Position numbers and translations under genes: made by a program. 64,000 nt of DNA from JAOADN01 sp049323795 (GTDB lineage: Bacteria; Pseudomonadota; Alphaproteobacteria; Rhodobacterales; Rhodobacteraceae), in assembly GCA_049323795.1 (NCBI GenBank), contig JBMOOH010000009.1:136409-200408 (forward strand). Reading direction: 5' to 3'. Below the pieces are notes generated by a model, which was not told the origin of the DNA, did not search any database, and saw only the letters and a list, made by a program, of their open reading frames with translations. Numbering within the stretch: the first letter of the stretch is position 1; the number at the start of each line of letters is the position of its first letter. Of the stretch, positions 8,601 through 17,262 are shown one piece after another.

Positions 8601-9128
8601 ATGCCGGTCTTCGCGTTCCTTCTCCTGCTGCCGCTCGTCGAGATCGCGCTGTTCGTCGCGGTGGCGGGCTGGATCGGCCTCTGGCTGACGCTCGGGCTCG
8701 TGGTGGCGGCGGGCATGGCGGGCGCCTGGCTGCTGCGGGAACAGGGGCTCAGGACGGCGGCGCAGTTGCGCCTCGCGATGGACTCGCTTGCCGATCCCAC
8801 GCTCCCCATGGCGCACGGGGCGATCCTGCTGGTGGCGGGGATCCTGCTCGTCATCCCGGGATTCCTGAGCGACGCGGCGGCACTTCTCCTGCTTCTGCCG
8901 CCGGTGCGCCGGGCGCTGCTTTCGCGGCTGGCCCGGGGCGTGACCGTCCGCAGCGGCGCGTTCCGCCGGCCGCGGGGCGGTTTCGCGCGGCAGCCCGACA
9001 TCATCGAGGGCGACTTCCGCGAGATCGGGTCCGGCGACGGCGAGGACACGACACAGGGCGGCGGGCGGGGCGGCGGGCAGGATGGCGGGCGGGGAAGCGG
9101 GCCGCCATCGGGGTGGACGCGGCATTGA
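8601..9128 (+). CDS. fxsA: FxsA family membrane protein
   Basis: 175 residues with FxsA features: PVFAFLLLLPLVEIALFVAVAGWIG, the GxxGAWLLREQG loop, and a second pair of hydrophobic segments ending FLSDAAALLLLLPPVRR. The tail after residue 120 is Arg- and Gly-rich and low in complexity. E. coli FxsA eases exclusion of phage T7 by the F plasmid; its normal role is unknown. It is divergent from the Tim44-domain gene with a 113-base gap, and 55 bases before secB. Confidence 0.88.
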   Translation: MPVFAFLLLLPLVEIALFVAVAGWIGLWLTLGLVVAAGMAGAWLLREQGLRTAAQLRLAMDSLADPTLPMAHGAILLVAGILLVIPGFLSDAAALLLLLPPVRRALLSRLARGVTVRSGAFRRPRGGFARQPDIIEGDFREIGSGDGEDTTQGGGRGGGQDGGRGSGPPSGWTRH

Positions 9129-9183
9129 GCCGGCGCGGTGGTGGTGCTAAACCCCGCCCGGCAGAACCGGAAAGGACCAGCGG

Positions 9184-9690
9184 ATGACCGAAGCGAGCAA
9201 CGGGGCAGGACAGCCGCAGCCGTCCGCAGGCCAGATTCGGATGCAGGTCCTCGGCCAGTACATCCGCGACCTGTCCTTCGAGAACGCGGTCGCCCAGAAA
9301 GGCGTCTCCGCGTCCGAGGTGCAGCCCGACATCCAGGTCCAGGTCAGCCTCGACGCGCGCAAGCGCCAGACGGCGAGCCACTACGAGGTGATCTGCAAGT
9401 TCAAGGTCTCCTCCGTGAACAAGGCCGACCAGGGGCCGCTCTTCCTTCTGGAACTCGACTATGGCGGCATCTTTCTCGTCGAGGGCGTGCCCGAGGATCA
9501 GCTCCACCCCTATCTTCTGATCGAATGCCCCCGGATGCTGTTCCCGTTCGTCCGGAGGATCATCTCGGACGTCACCCGGGACGGCGGATTCCCGCCCCTC
9601 AACATCGATACGGTGGACTTCCTCGGCCTCTACCGCAACGAACTGGCGCGCAGGGCCGCCGCGCAGAAGCCGGCCGAAACGCTGTCCTGA
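9184..9690 (+). CDS. secB: SecB, protein-export chaperone
   Basis: 168 residues. IRMQVLGQYIRDLSFENA, PDIQVQVSLDA and LIECPRMLFPFVRRIISDVTRDGGFPPL are SecB signatures, with a variable C-terminal tail. It holds secretory precursors unfolded and hands them to SecA. In relatives the next gene is usually dnaQ on the opposite strand; here dnaQ lies 26 kb away. Confidence 0.96.
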   Translation: MTEASNGAGQPQPSAGQIRMQVLGQYIRDLSFENAVAQKGVSASEVQPDIQVQVSLDARKRQTASHYEVICKFKVSSVNKADQGPLFLLELDYGGIFLVEGVPEDQLHPYLLIECPRMLFPFVRRIISDVTRDGGFPPLNIDTVDFLGLYRNELARRAAAQKPAETLS

Positions 9691-9809
9691 GCGGCCCTCC
9701 GCCCGCCGCCGGGAAGGCGGGGCGAAACCGGACGGGGCATCTGGAAGTTCTTCGGGGTAGCTGCGAAGCTTCATCGCAGCAGACCTCGATCCGCCGGGGC
9801 AAGTGACCC

Positions 9810-11612
9810 ATGCCGTTCCGCCTCGCCGCGGCCGACCTCCTCCGCGTCCTCCTGGCCGTGCCGGTCGCGCTGTTTCTGGCCGCGCCGGCGCTGGCCGAGA
9901 TCGTGGTCAGGGTCAGCGGCGATGCGGGCGAGGCGCGGGACGCGATCGACGCCGCCTCGCTTCTCGCGCAAGCGCGGCGCAGCGGAGAGACGGATCCGCA
10001 GAACCTCTACGCTTCAGCACGGGCCGATTACGGCAGGATCCTCGGGGTGCTGTATTCCGAGGGGTACTATTCCGGCATCATCAGCATCCGCATCGACGGG
10101 CGCGAGGCCTCGGCGATACCGCCGCTGGACGCGCCCGGGCGGATCGGCCGGATCGACGTCGAGGTGCTGACCGGGCCGAGATTCGTCTTTTCGGCGGCGC
10201 GGATGCGGCCCTATGCCGGCGGAACGCGCATACCCCCCGCCTACGGGGACCAGGCCGTCGCCCGGTCGACGGCGATCGCGGATGCGGCCGAGGCCGGGAT
10301 CGCCGGATGGCGCGCGGAGGGCTATGCCAAGGCGCGCGTCGCAGAACAGCGGATCGTCGCCGACCACGCGCGCCGGACGGTCGATTCGCTCCTCATCCTC
10401 GATCCGGGGCCGCGGGTGCGGTTCGGGCGGCTCGACATAAGCGGCTACGAGAGGATGCGGCCCGGGCGGCTCGTGAAGATCGCGGGCTTTCCGACGGGCA
10501 GGCTGTTCGACCCCGAGGAGGTGGCGAAGGTCTCCGACAGGCTTCGCCGGACGGGGGTGTTCCGGTCGGTGGCGCTGTCCGAGGCCGGGGGCGTGAACCC
10601 GGACGGGTCGCTCGACTTCTCGCTGCAGGTCGAGGAAGGGGCGCTGCGCCGGTTCGGGCTCGGGGCCGAACTGCAGGGCGACGCGGGGCTGGCGCTGACG
10701 GGCTACTGGCTGAACCGCAACCTGCTGGGCGGGGGCGAGAGGCTGCGCTTCGACGGGGGCATCGTCGGCATCGGCGCCACGGCCGGCAGCGACTTTGCGG
10801 CCGGTATCCGCATCGACCGTCCGGCAACGCCCGGCACCGACACGAACGCCTTTGCCGAGATCAGGCTGAAGCGGACCGACGACCGCGACTACACATCGAG
10901 CGATGCCCGCTTCGCCTTCGGCTTCAACCGCGTCGTGTCGAAGACCATCGACGCATCGATCGCGCTGTCGATCGAAGGGTCGCGGGTCAGGGATCGGAAC
11001 GGGGTGCGCTACTACCGCCAGATCGCCCTGCCGATCACGGCCACGCGCGACCGCCGCGACAGCGCGACGAACCCGACCGGGGGCTTCTACCTGTCGGCCG
11101 AGGTCAGGCCGTTCCTGGGGTTCGGGGCGACGGGCAGCGGTCTGCGTCTGTCCGGCGATCTCCGCGGCTACCGCGCCTTCGGGCGGGACGACCGGCTCGT
11201 CATGGCCGGACGGGTGCAGGCCGGTGCGGTCTACGGACCCGGCCTCCTGTCCACGCCGCGGGACTATCTGTTCTATTCCGGCGGCGGGGGGACGGTGCGC
11301 GGGCAGCCCTACCAGTCTCTCGGCGTTCCCGTCGCGCGGGTCGGCACACCGATCGGAGGGCAGAGCTTCGTCGGATTTTCCGGCGAGGCGCGCATCGCCG
11401 TCAGCGAGCGCATCGGCGTGGTCGGCTTCTACGACGCGGGCTTCGTCTCGCCCACGGATTTCTTCGGCGCCGGCGAATGGCACAGCGGCGCCGGAGTGGG
11501 CCTGCGCTACTTCACCGCGATCGGTCCGGTCAGGCTGGATATCGCCGCCCCGGTCTCGGGCCGGACCGGGAAGGGCGTGCAGTTCTATCTCGGCATCGGG
11601 CAGGCGTTCTGA
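9810..11612 (+). CDS. tamA: TamA, outer-membrane BamA-like assembly protein
   Basis: 600 residues with a signal peptide ending LFLAAPALA, POTRA domains over roughly residues 25-250 (for example FSAARMRPYAGG and VRFGRLDISGYERMRPG), and a C-terminal beta-barrel. GGGGTVRGQPYQSLG matches the conserved VRGY/F loop of Omp85 proteins, and the last residue is Phe, as in barrel proteins. With TamB it moves autotransporters or lipids to the outer membrane. The stop overlaps the tamB ATG (TGATG). Confidence 0.9.
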   Translation: MPFRLAAADLLRVLLAVPVALFLAAPALAEIVVRVSGDAGEARDAIDAASLLAQARRSGETDPQNLYASARADYGRILGVLYSEGYYSGIISIRIDGREASAIPPLDAPGRIGRIDVEVLTGPRFVFSAARMRPYAGGTRIPPAYGDQAVARSTAIADAAEAGIAGWRAEGYAKARVAEQRIVADHARRTVDSLLILDPGPRVRFGRLDISGYERMRPGRLVKIAGFPTGRLFDPEEVAKVSDRLRRTGVFRSVALSEAGGVNPDGSLDFSLQVEEGALRRFGLGAELQGDAGLALTGYWLNRNLLGGGERLRFDGGIVGIGATAGSDFAAGIRIDRPATPGTDTNAFAEIRLKRTDDRDYTSSDARFAFGFNRVVSKTIDASIALSIEGSRVRDRNGVRYYRQIALPITATRDRRDSATNPTGGFYLSAEVRPFLGFGATGSGLRLSGDLRGYRAFGRDDRLVMAGRVQAGAVYGPGLLSTPRDYLFYSGGGGTVRGQPYQSLGVPVARVGTPIGGQSFVGFSGEARIAVSERIGVVGFYDAGFVSPTDFFGAGEWHSGAGVGLRYFTAIGPVRLDIAAPVSGRTGKGVQFYLGIGQAF

Positions 11613-14600
11613 TGCCGCGGATCTGGCTCTGCATCCTCCTGCTTCTCCTGCCGGTCGCGGTTTCGGCGCAGGGGGCCGCCGAGGACGACCGGGGCTTCAT
11701 CACCCGCATGATCGAGGACAACCTGTCCGCGGCCGGGCGGGACGTGCGCATCCGCGGCTTCGCGGGCGCCCTGTCGTCACGCGCGACCTTCGACGAGCTG
11801 ACGGTCGCCGACGCGGAGGGCGTGTGGCTCACCCTCCGCGGCGGCGCGGTCAGCTGGAACCGCAGCGCGCTGTTCTCGCGGCGGATCGAGATCGACGAGA
11901 TGACGGCCGCCGAGATCGAGGTGGCGCGGCCGCCCGCGGCGCCCGCCGGGACGGGGCCGGGCTTCGAGGCGTCGCGGTTCCGCCTGCCCGACCTGCCGGT
12001 GGCGGTGCAGATCGGACGGATCGCGGCGGCACGGGTCGTGCTGGGCCCGGACGTGCTGGGCGAACCCGTGACGGTGACGCTTGACGCCTCGGTGCGGCTC
12101 GAGGCCGGCGAAGGGTCGGCCCGGCTGTCGATCGACCGGACGGACGGCGCCGAGGGCAGGCTGTCGCTGGACGGCTCCTACTCCAACGCGACCCGGGCGG
12201 TCGTGCTCGACCTTCTCGCCGCCGAAGGGGCAGACGGGATCGCGGCCCGGCTTCTGAACGTGCCGGGCCGTCCGGCGATGTCGCTTGCGGTCAGCGGGTC
12301 GGGCCGGCCCGAGGACTTCGCGGCCGCGGTCGCGCTGACGACGGACGGCACGCCGCGGCTGACCGGAGAGATCCGGCTGTCCGAGGCGGCGCAGGATGGC
12401 GCCCCCCCCGGACGGCGCTTCTCGGCCCGTCTCTCGGGCGATATCGCGCCGGTGCTCCTGCCGCAGTACAGGGCCTTCTTCGGCGACGACCTCTCGCTCG
12501 CGGCCAGCGGCAGCCGCGCGGGCGACGGGCGGCTGACGCTCGACCGGTTCGACCTTGCGGCGCGGGCGCTGCGGGTCGAGGGCAGCGCGGTACTGGCGCC
12601 AGACGGACTTCCCGAACGGGCCGATCTCGCGATCCGCATGGGGCTGCCCGGAGCGGCGACGCTGCTGCCCCTGCCGGGCGCGCCCGTCCGGCTGTCCGGG
12701 GCGAACCTGACCTTCGGGTTCGACGCGGCGCGGGGCGAGGCCTGGACGCTCGCGGGAACCGTGGTCGGTCTGCAACGGCCGGGGTTTTCGGCGGATGTGC
12801 TGAGACTCGACGGATCAGGGCGCATCGGACGGGCAGGCCGGGGCGCGGCGGCCGATACGGTCGAGGGCAGGCTGGGCGTCGCGGCGCGCGGCCTGTCGAT
12901 GTCCGATCCGGGCCTCGCCGAAGCCATCGGGCCCGACGCCACCGGAACCGCCAGGTTCATCTGGACACGTGGCGCGCCGCTCAGGATCGGCGACATCGCC
13001 ATCCGGGGCGACGGGCTGCTGGCCACCGGTGCGCTAAGCCTGAGGACCGGCAGCGGCGGGCAGGACGGGCCGGGCGGGCCGGCGGTGTCGGGCCGCATCG
13101 ACGCGCAGGCGGACGACCTCGGGCGCCTCGCGCGGCTTGCGGGGCGCAGGCTCGGCGGCGCGGCCAGCCTCGGCCTCGACGGAACCGTCTGGCCGCTGAG
13201 CGGCGCCTTCGACGGCCGGATCACCGTCGCCGGGCGCGACCTGACCGTCGACATCCCCGAGGCCGACCGCCTTCTGGCGGGCCGGTCGCTTGTCGCCGTG
13301 TCGGCCCGGCGCGACGAGACGGGACTGCGCATCCGCGAGGCCACGGTCACGGCGGCGACGCTCCGGGCCGAGGGCGAGGGCTTCCTGCGGACGGGTGCCG
13401 CGGACCTTTCTGCCCGGCTCGCATTCGGGGATCTTTCGGTTCTCGGGCGAGGCTACCGGGGGCGCCTCTCGGCCGACGCGACGGCGCGGCGCGCCGGGGG
13501 ACGGACGCGCCTGGTCCTGGACGCCACGGGAGAGGACCTCGGGATCGGGCGGGCCGGGCTGGACGGGCTTCTGGCCGGCAGGGCGGCGGTCTCGTTCGCC
13601 GGCAGCCTCGCGGACGGGGCGCGGATTCCGCTGGTCGAGCGGCTGGCCGTCGAGACCGGGCAACTGACCGCAACGGCTGACGCGGGCGGCACCGGCGGCG
13701 GGCCGCTGCGGGTCGAGGCCCGGCTTGCCGACCTCGCCCGCTTCGTGCCGGCCCTTCCGGGACCTGTCACCGTCAGCGGACGGGTCGAACCGCGCGCATC
13801 GGACTTCGGCGTGACGCTCGATGTCTCGGGCCCCGGCCGGATCGCCGCCAGGGTCGCCGGCAGCATTCCGGCCGATGGCGCGTCCGCGGACCTTGCGATC
13901 CGGGGCACGGCCGAGGCGGCGATGGTCAACCCGCTGATCGCGCCGCGCAACATCAGCGGGCCGGTCGCCTTCGACCTGTCGCTGCGCGGGCCTGCGCGTC
14001 TTTCCTCGCTGGCAGGCACCGTGCGGCTTGACGGCGCGCGGCTGGTCGCGCCCCTCCAGGGTGTCGCGGTGGGCGGCATCGCCGCGGCCGCCCGCCTGTC
14101 GGGCGGACGGGCGGCCGTCACCGCGAGGGGCGACGTCCAGGGCGGCGGGACGGTGGCGGTGTCCGGCAACCTCGGCCTGGCTGCGCCGTTTCCGGCCGAC
14201 CTGTCGGTCCGCCTCGCCGCAGCGCGGCTGCGGAACCCCGATCTCTTCGATACGCGGGTGACGGGCGCGCTCGGCGTGTCGGGCGCGCTCGCGGGGGCCC
14301 TGTCCATCTCGGGGGACGTGGCGCTGGGCGAGACCGAGATCCGCATCGCCTCGACCGGGCCGGACTATTCCGGCCTGGCTGGCGACATCCGCCATGTGAA
14401 CGAACCAGCCGCGGTCGCGGCCACCCGTGCCCGGGCGGGAATCGCGGCCGGAAGCGAGCGCGGCCCGCAAGGGGCCCGCCGCCCCGCCGGTCTCGACATC
14501 TCGATCTCGGCGCCGAGCCGGGTCTTCGTGCGCGGGCGCGGGCTCGATGCCGAGTTCGGCGGCTCGCTCCGGGTCGGCGGCACGACCGCCGCGGTCGTCC

Positions 14601-15178
14601 CGTCGGGGGGCTTCACGCTGATCCGGGGGCGGCTCGACCTGCTCGGCAAGCGCTTCACGATCGACGAGGGGCAGCTTCTGCTTCAGGGGGCGGTCGTCCC
14701 CACGGTCCGCTTCGCGGCCACCACGGTGACCGAGGACGTGACGGCCACGATCGTCCTCGACGGTCCGGCCAGCGCCCCGGCGGTGAGCTTCGTCTCGACG
14801 CCGCCGCTGCCCGAGGAGGAAGTCGTCGCGCGGCTTCTCTTCGGACGGGGCCTCGGCAGCCTTTCGGTATTCCAGGCCGCGCAGCTCGCCTCGGCGGTGG
14901 CGACGCTGGCCGGCAAGGGCGGAGAGGGACTGGTCGGGCGGCTCCGCAGCGAATTCGGGCTGGACGATCTGGACATATCGGGCGGCGCGGACGGAACCGT
15001 CGCGGTCAAGGCCGGCAAGTACCTGAGCGAGAATCTCTATTCGGACGTCACGCTGGGGGCCGACGGCAAGAGCGCGATCAGCCTCAATCTCGACGTTCCG
15101 CCCGGCGTGACCCTGAAGAGTTCCGTCGCGTCAGACGGACGGTCCTCCGTCGGCGTCTTCCTCGAGCGCGACTACTGA
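11612..15178 (+). CDS. tamB: TamB, translocation and assembly module or lipid-bridge protein
   Basis: 1188 residues. A signal-like N-terminus (IWLCILLLLLPVAVSAQG) is followed by a very long Gly/Ala/Asp-rich beta-helical body and a C-terminal DUF490/TamB domain (FTLIRGRLDLLGKRFTIDEG, then SFVSTPPLPEEEVVARLLFG, then a final barrel-like NLYSDVTLGADGKS). TamB-family proteins span the periplasm and are thought to carry phospholipids between membranes or help assemble outer-membrane proteins with TamA. It overlaps tamA by one base. Its 3' end overlaps the convergent yihY-type gene by 7 bases. Confidence 0.9.
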   Translation: MPRIWLCILLLLLPVAVSAQGAAEDDRGFITRMIEDNLSAAGRDVRIRGFAGALSSRATFDELTVADAEGVWLTLRGGAVSWNRSALFSRRIEIDEMTAAEIEVARPPAAPAGTGPGFEASRFRLPDLPVAVQIGRIAAARVVLGPDVLGEPVTVTLDASVRLEAGEGSARLSIDRTDGAEGRLSLDGSYSNATRAVVLDLLAAEGADGIAARLLNVPGRPAMSLAVSGSGRPEDFAAAVALTTDGTPRLTGEIRLSEAAQDGAPPGRRFSARLSGDIAPVLLPQYRAFFGDDLSLAASGSRAGDGRLTLDRFDLAARALRVEGSAVLAPDGLPERADLAIRMGLPGAATLLPLPGAPVRLSGANLTFGFDAARGEAWTLAGTVVGLQRPGFSADVLRLDGSGRIGRAGRGAAADTVEGRLGVAARGLSMSDPGLAEAIGPDATGTARFIWTRGAPLRIGDIAIRGDGLLATGALSLRTGSGGQDGPGGPAVSGRIDAQADDLGRLARLAGRRLGGAASLGLDGTVWPLSGAFDGRITVAGRDLTVDIPEADRLLAGRSLVAVSARRDETGLRIREATVTAATLRAEGEGFLRTGAADLSARLAFGDLSVLGRGYRGRLSADATARRAGGRTRLVLDATGEDLGIGRAGLDGLLAGRAAVSFAGSLADGARIPLVERLAVETGQLTATADAGGTGGGPLRVEARLADLARFVPALPGPVTVSGRVEPRASDFGVTLDVSGPGRIAARVAGSIPADGASADLAIRGTAEAAMVNPLIAPRNISGPVAFDLSLRGPARLSSLAGTVRLDGARLVAPLQGVAVGGIAAAARLSGGRAAVTARGDVQGGGTVAVSGNLGLAAPFPADLSVRLAAARLRNPDLFDTRVTGALGVSGALAGALSISGDVALGETEIRIASTGPDYSGLAGDIRHVNEPAAVAATRARAGIAAGSERGPQGARRPAGLDISISAPSRVFVRGRGLDAEFGGSLRVGGTTAAVVPSGGFTLIRGRLDLLGKRFTIDEGQLLLQGAVVPTVRFAATTVTEDVTATIVLDGPASAPAVSFVSTPPLPEEEVVARLLFGRGLGSLSVFQAAQLASAVATLAGKGGEGLVGRLRSEFGLDDLDISGGADGTVAVKAGKYLSENLYSDVTLGADGKSAISLNLDVPPGVTLKSSVASDGRSSVGVFLERDY

Positions 15179-16029
15179 TCGTCGCGGTCGTGCTGGCCGG
15201 CGATGCGCGACAGCTCCGCGTTCACCACCCCTCCGAGAAGAATGATGTAGGCCGAGAGGTAGAACCATACGAGCAGCGCCACGACTGCCCCGATCGAGCC
15301 GTAGACCCGGCTGTAGGTCGAGAAGTAGGACAGGTAGACGGTGAAGGCGACCGAGGCGATCGCCCAGAGGCTCGAGGCGAGGAGCGCGCCGGGCGTGATC
15401 CAGGCCGGGCGCTTCTCATGGTTCGGCCCGAGACGGTAGAAGATGCCCAGAAAGGTCAGGATGGAGACGAACATCACCACCGGCGGCACGATCCTGAGCA
15501 CCAGCGCCGTCCATAGTCCGGGCTGCACGAAGGCGAGGGCGGTCGGCACCGCGACCATCATGGCGAGCGCCAGGAGGAGAAGCCCCATCAGGGCCAGGGT
15601 CAGCACGAAGGCGAAGATGTAGCGCCAGAAACCGCTGCGGTGCTTGCGCGCATGGACAGCGTTGAGCCCGTCGATCAGGGCGTTCACCGCCGACCACGCC
15701 GACCAGAGCCCGACAGCCACCGAGATCAGCGTGGCGGCCCAGCCGCGCGAGCCGGTCGCGGCGAGCATCCGCCCGAGTTCGTCCTCGATCAGCCGCAGGG
15801 CCTCGGGCGGCACGAATTCGCGGAGGATCGTGATGTAGTCGCCCATCACGGCGGGATCGGCGAAGAAGCCCCATATGGCGATGAGCGTGGCAAGCCCGGG
15901 AAAGACCCCGAGCATGGCGTAGAAGGCCACGCCGGCCGCGATCAGGCCCAGGTGACGCGCATCCGTGGCCGCCCAGACGGCGGCGATCAGCGGGCGCAGG
16001 TTGCGCCGGTCCGAGATGGTGCGGAACAT
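15172..16029 (-). CDS. YihY/virulence factor BrkB family membrane protein
   Basis: 285 residues with six hydrophobic segments. GLIAAGVAFYAMLGVFPGLATLIAIWG and YRLGPNHEKRPAWITPGALLA, then YGSIGAVVALLVWFYLSAYIILLGGVVNAEL, are BrkB/YihY hallmarks. The family was once thought to be RNase BN, which is now discounted; its function is uncertain and may concern lipid transport. The ATG at 16029 is chosen; a TTG start 15 codons upstream would give an unlikely basic extension. Its stop (CTA on the plus strand) interlocks with the tamB stop. Confidence 0.85.
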   Translation of the reverse strand: MFRTISDRRNLRPLIAAVWAATDARHLGLIAAGVAFYAMLGVFPGLATLIAIWGFFADPAVMGDYITILREFVPPEALRLIEDELGRMLAATGSRGWAATLISVAVGLWSAWSAVNALIDGLNAVHARKHRSGFWRYIFAFVLTLALMGLLLLALAMMVAVPTALAFVQPGLWTALVLRIVPPVVMFVSILTFLGIFYRLGPNHEKRPAWITPGALLASSLWAIASVAFTVYLSYFSTYSRVYGSIGAVVALLVWFYLSAYIILLGGVVNAELSRIAGQHDRDDQ

Positions 16030-16046
16030 CCTGTGCCTTCGGCGGG

Positions 16047-17093
16047 TCAGGGGACTTCGGGCCGACGCTCCCAATCCGGGGCCGGCACGTCAAGATACTG
16101 CATCGGCGGCTCCTCGGGCCGGGCGATGCGCCGGATCAGGGCGCGAACGAGGAATTCACCGGCCGTGGTCACGCTTTCGGGGATCGCCACGATCTCGCGG
16201 CGGAACCTTCCGAGGAAGGGGATCGCCTCCTTGGCGGCAAGATCGAAGTCGCGGCCGATCGCCAGGCCCGCGTCCTCGGCCGCGGCGACGGCCGCCATCG
16301 CGGCCATCGCGGAGGGGATGACAAGGCCGTCCGGCCGGTCCGGACCCCGCATCGCCGCGCCGATGGCGGCGGCGACCGCGGCGCCGGGGCTGTCGGACGT
16401 GGCGCCTTCGACGATACGGATCGAACAGCCCAGCCGCAGCGCCTCGGCGGCAGTTCCGGCCCGGAAGTGGATCGCGTAGGACTGCCGCGGTGGCGGCAGC
16501 AGGATGGCGATCCGCCGCCTGCCCCGGCCCGCGAGCGCGCGGACCGCAAGCCGCCCGAAGGCGTCGTTGTCGTAGTCGGCGAACGGATGGGACCAGTCGG
16601 TGCGGCCATGCGTGGCAAAGGGAAAGGCGCGGTCGAGCAGATAGCGCACCCGCCTGTCCTGCGGTTCGGTCTGGTTCAGGATCACCCCGTCGGCGGACCG
16701 CGTCTCGACGATGTAGCGGATGGGATCGAGCGGATCCTCGTCGGGGAAGTAGGGCGTGATGATGAGGTGGTAGGGTGTCCCGCGCAGCGCCCCCGCGACC
16801 GAGGAAATCAGCCGGGCGGTGTGGTTCATCATCTCGTGCTCGGTCGAAAGGACCAGCGATATGACGTTCGTCCTGCCCGTCCGCAGGCGGACGCCGGCGC
16901 GGTTCGGGCGATAGCCGATGGTCATGGCGATCTCGCGCACCCGGCGCTTGGTGTCGTCGCCGATGTCGGGCGCATCGCTCAGCGCGCGCGACACGGTGGC
17001 CACGGCGAGGCCCGAAAGCCCTGCGATCGTCTTGAGCGTCGGCCGTGCAGCGCCTTCGTCGGGGCGCACGGCATGAGGCAGCGAATCATCCAT
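16047..17093 (-). CDS. LacI-family repressor for the adjacent sugar operon
   Basis: About 348 residues. The LacI helix-turn-helix and hinge are clear near the N-terminus (TLKTIAGLSGLAVATVSRALS, IGYRPNRAGVRLRTGRT), followed by a periplasmic-binding-type effector domain. It is divergent from the ABC transporter operon and faces two LacI-type half-palindromes there, so it probably represses that operon until a sugar (possibly a mannoside) binds. Start choice is uncertain: ATG at 17093 is used; ATG at 17111 or an upstream GTG would add short unconserved residues. Confidence 0.87.
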   Translation of the reverse strand: MDDSLPHAVRPDEGAARPTLKTIAGLSGLAVATVSRALSDAPDIGDDTKRRVREIAMTIGYRPNRAGVRLRTGRTNVISLVLSTEHEMMNHTARLISSVAGALRGTPYHLIITPYFPDEDPLDPIRYIVETRSADGVILNQTEPQDRRVRYLLDRAFPFATHGRTDWSHPFADYDNDAFGRLAVRALAGRGRRRIAILLPPPRQSYAIHFRAGTAAEALRLGCSIRIVEGATSDSPGAAVAAAIGAAMRGPDRPDGLVIPSAMAAMAAVAAAEDAGLAIGRDFDLAAKEAIPFLGRFRREIVAIPESVTTAGEFLVRALIRRIARPEEPPMQYLDVPAPDWERRPEVP

Positions 17094-17194
17094 CCGGCCC
17101 AACCCCGCCATCCCCTGTTCGAGACTGCATCCGTATCCCCCGCCGGGCCGCACCCGCAAGTGCCGGTGGCCGGCAAGACGGACCGTAATCCAGC

Positions 17195-17223
17195 TTGATC
17201 GGAAAGTCTAAATCGTTATAGCG
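17195..17223 (+). promoter_or_regulatory. Sigma-70-type promoter for the sugar ABC operon
   Basis: TTGATC (17195-17200), 17 bases, then TATAGC (17218-17223) is a good housekeeping promoter match 40 bases before the binding-protein start. The first operator overlaps the -10 element. Confidence 0.55.
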
Positions 17224-17241
17224 TGTCCTAAAACGTTTCAG
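17208..17241 (+). promoter_or_regulatory. Two tandem LacI-type operators
   Basis: CTAAATCGTTATAG (17208-17221) and CTAAAACGTTTCAG (17228-17241) share CTAAA-CGTT--AG around a central CG, as in LacI/PurR operators. The second is palindromic in 6 of 7 pairs, the first in 5 of 7. Their centres are 20 bases apart, about two helical turns, placing both on one face of the DNA. One covers the -10 element and the other the likely transcript start. Confidence 0.65.
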
Positions 17242-17262
17242 AAACTCAAGGGAGGAGCCACA

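Noticed and set aside
12966..12971. CACGTG core in tamB as a further parS
   Set aside because: Flanks do not match the parS arms; only the 6-base core is shared. The same holds for CACGTG at about 17430.
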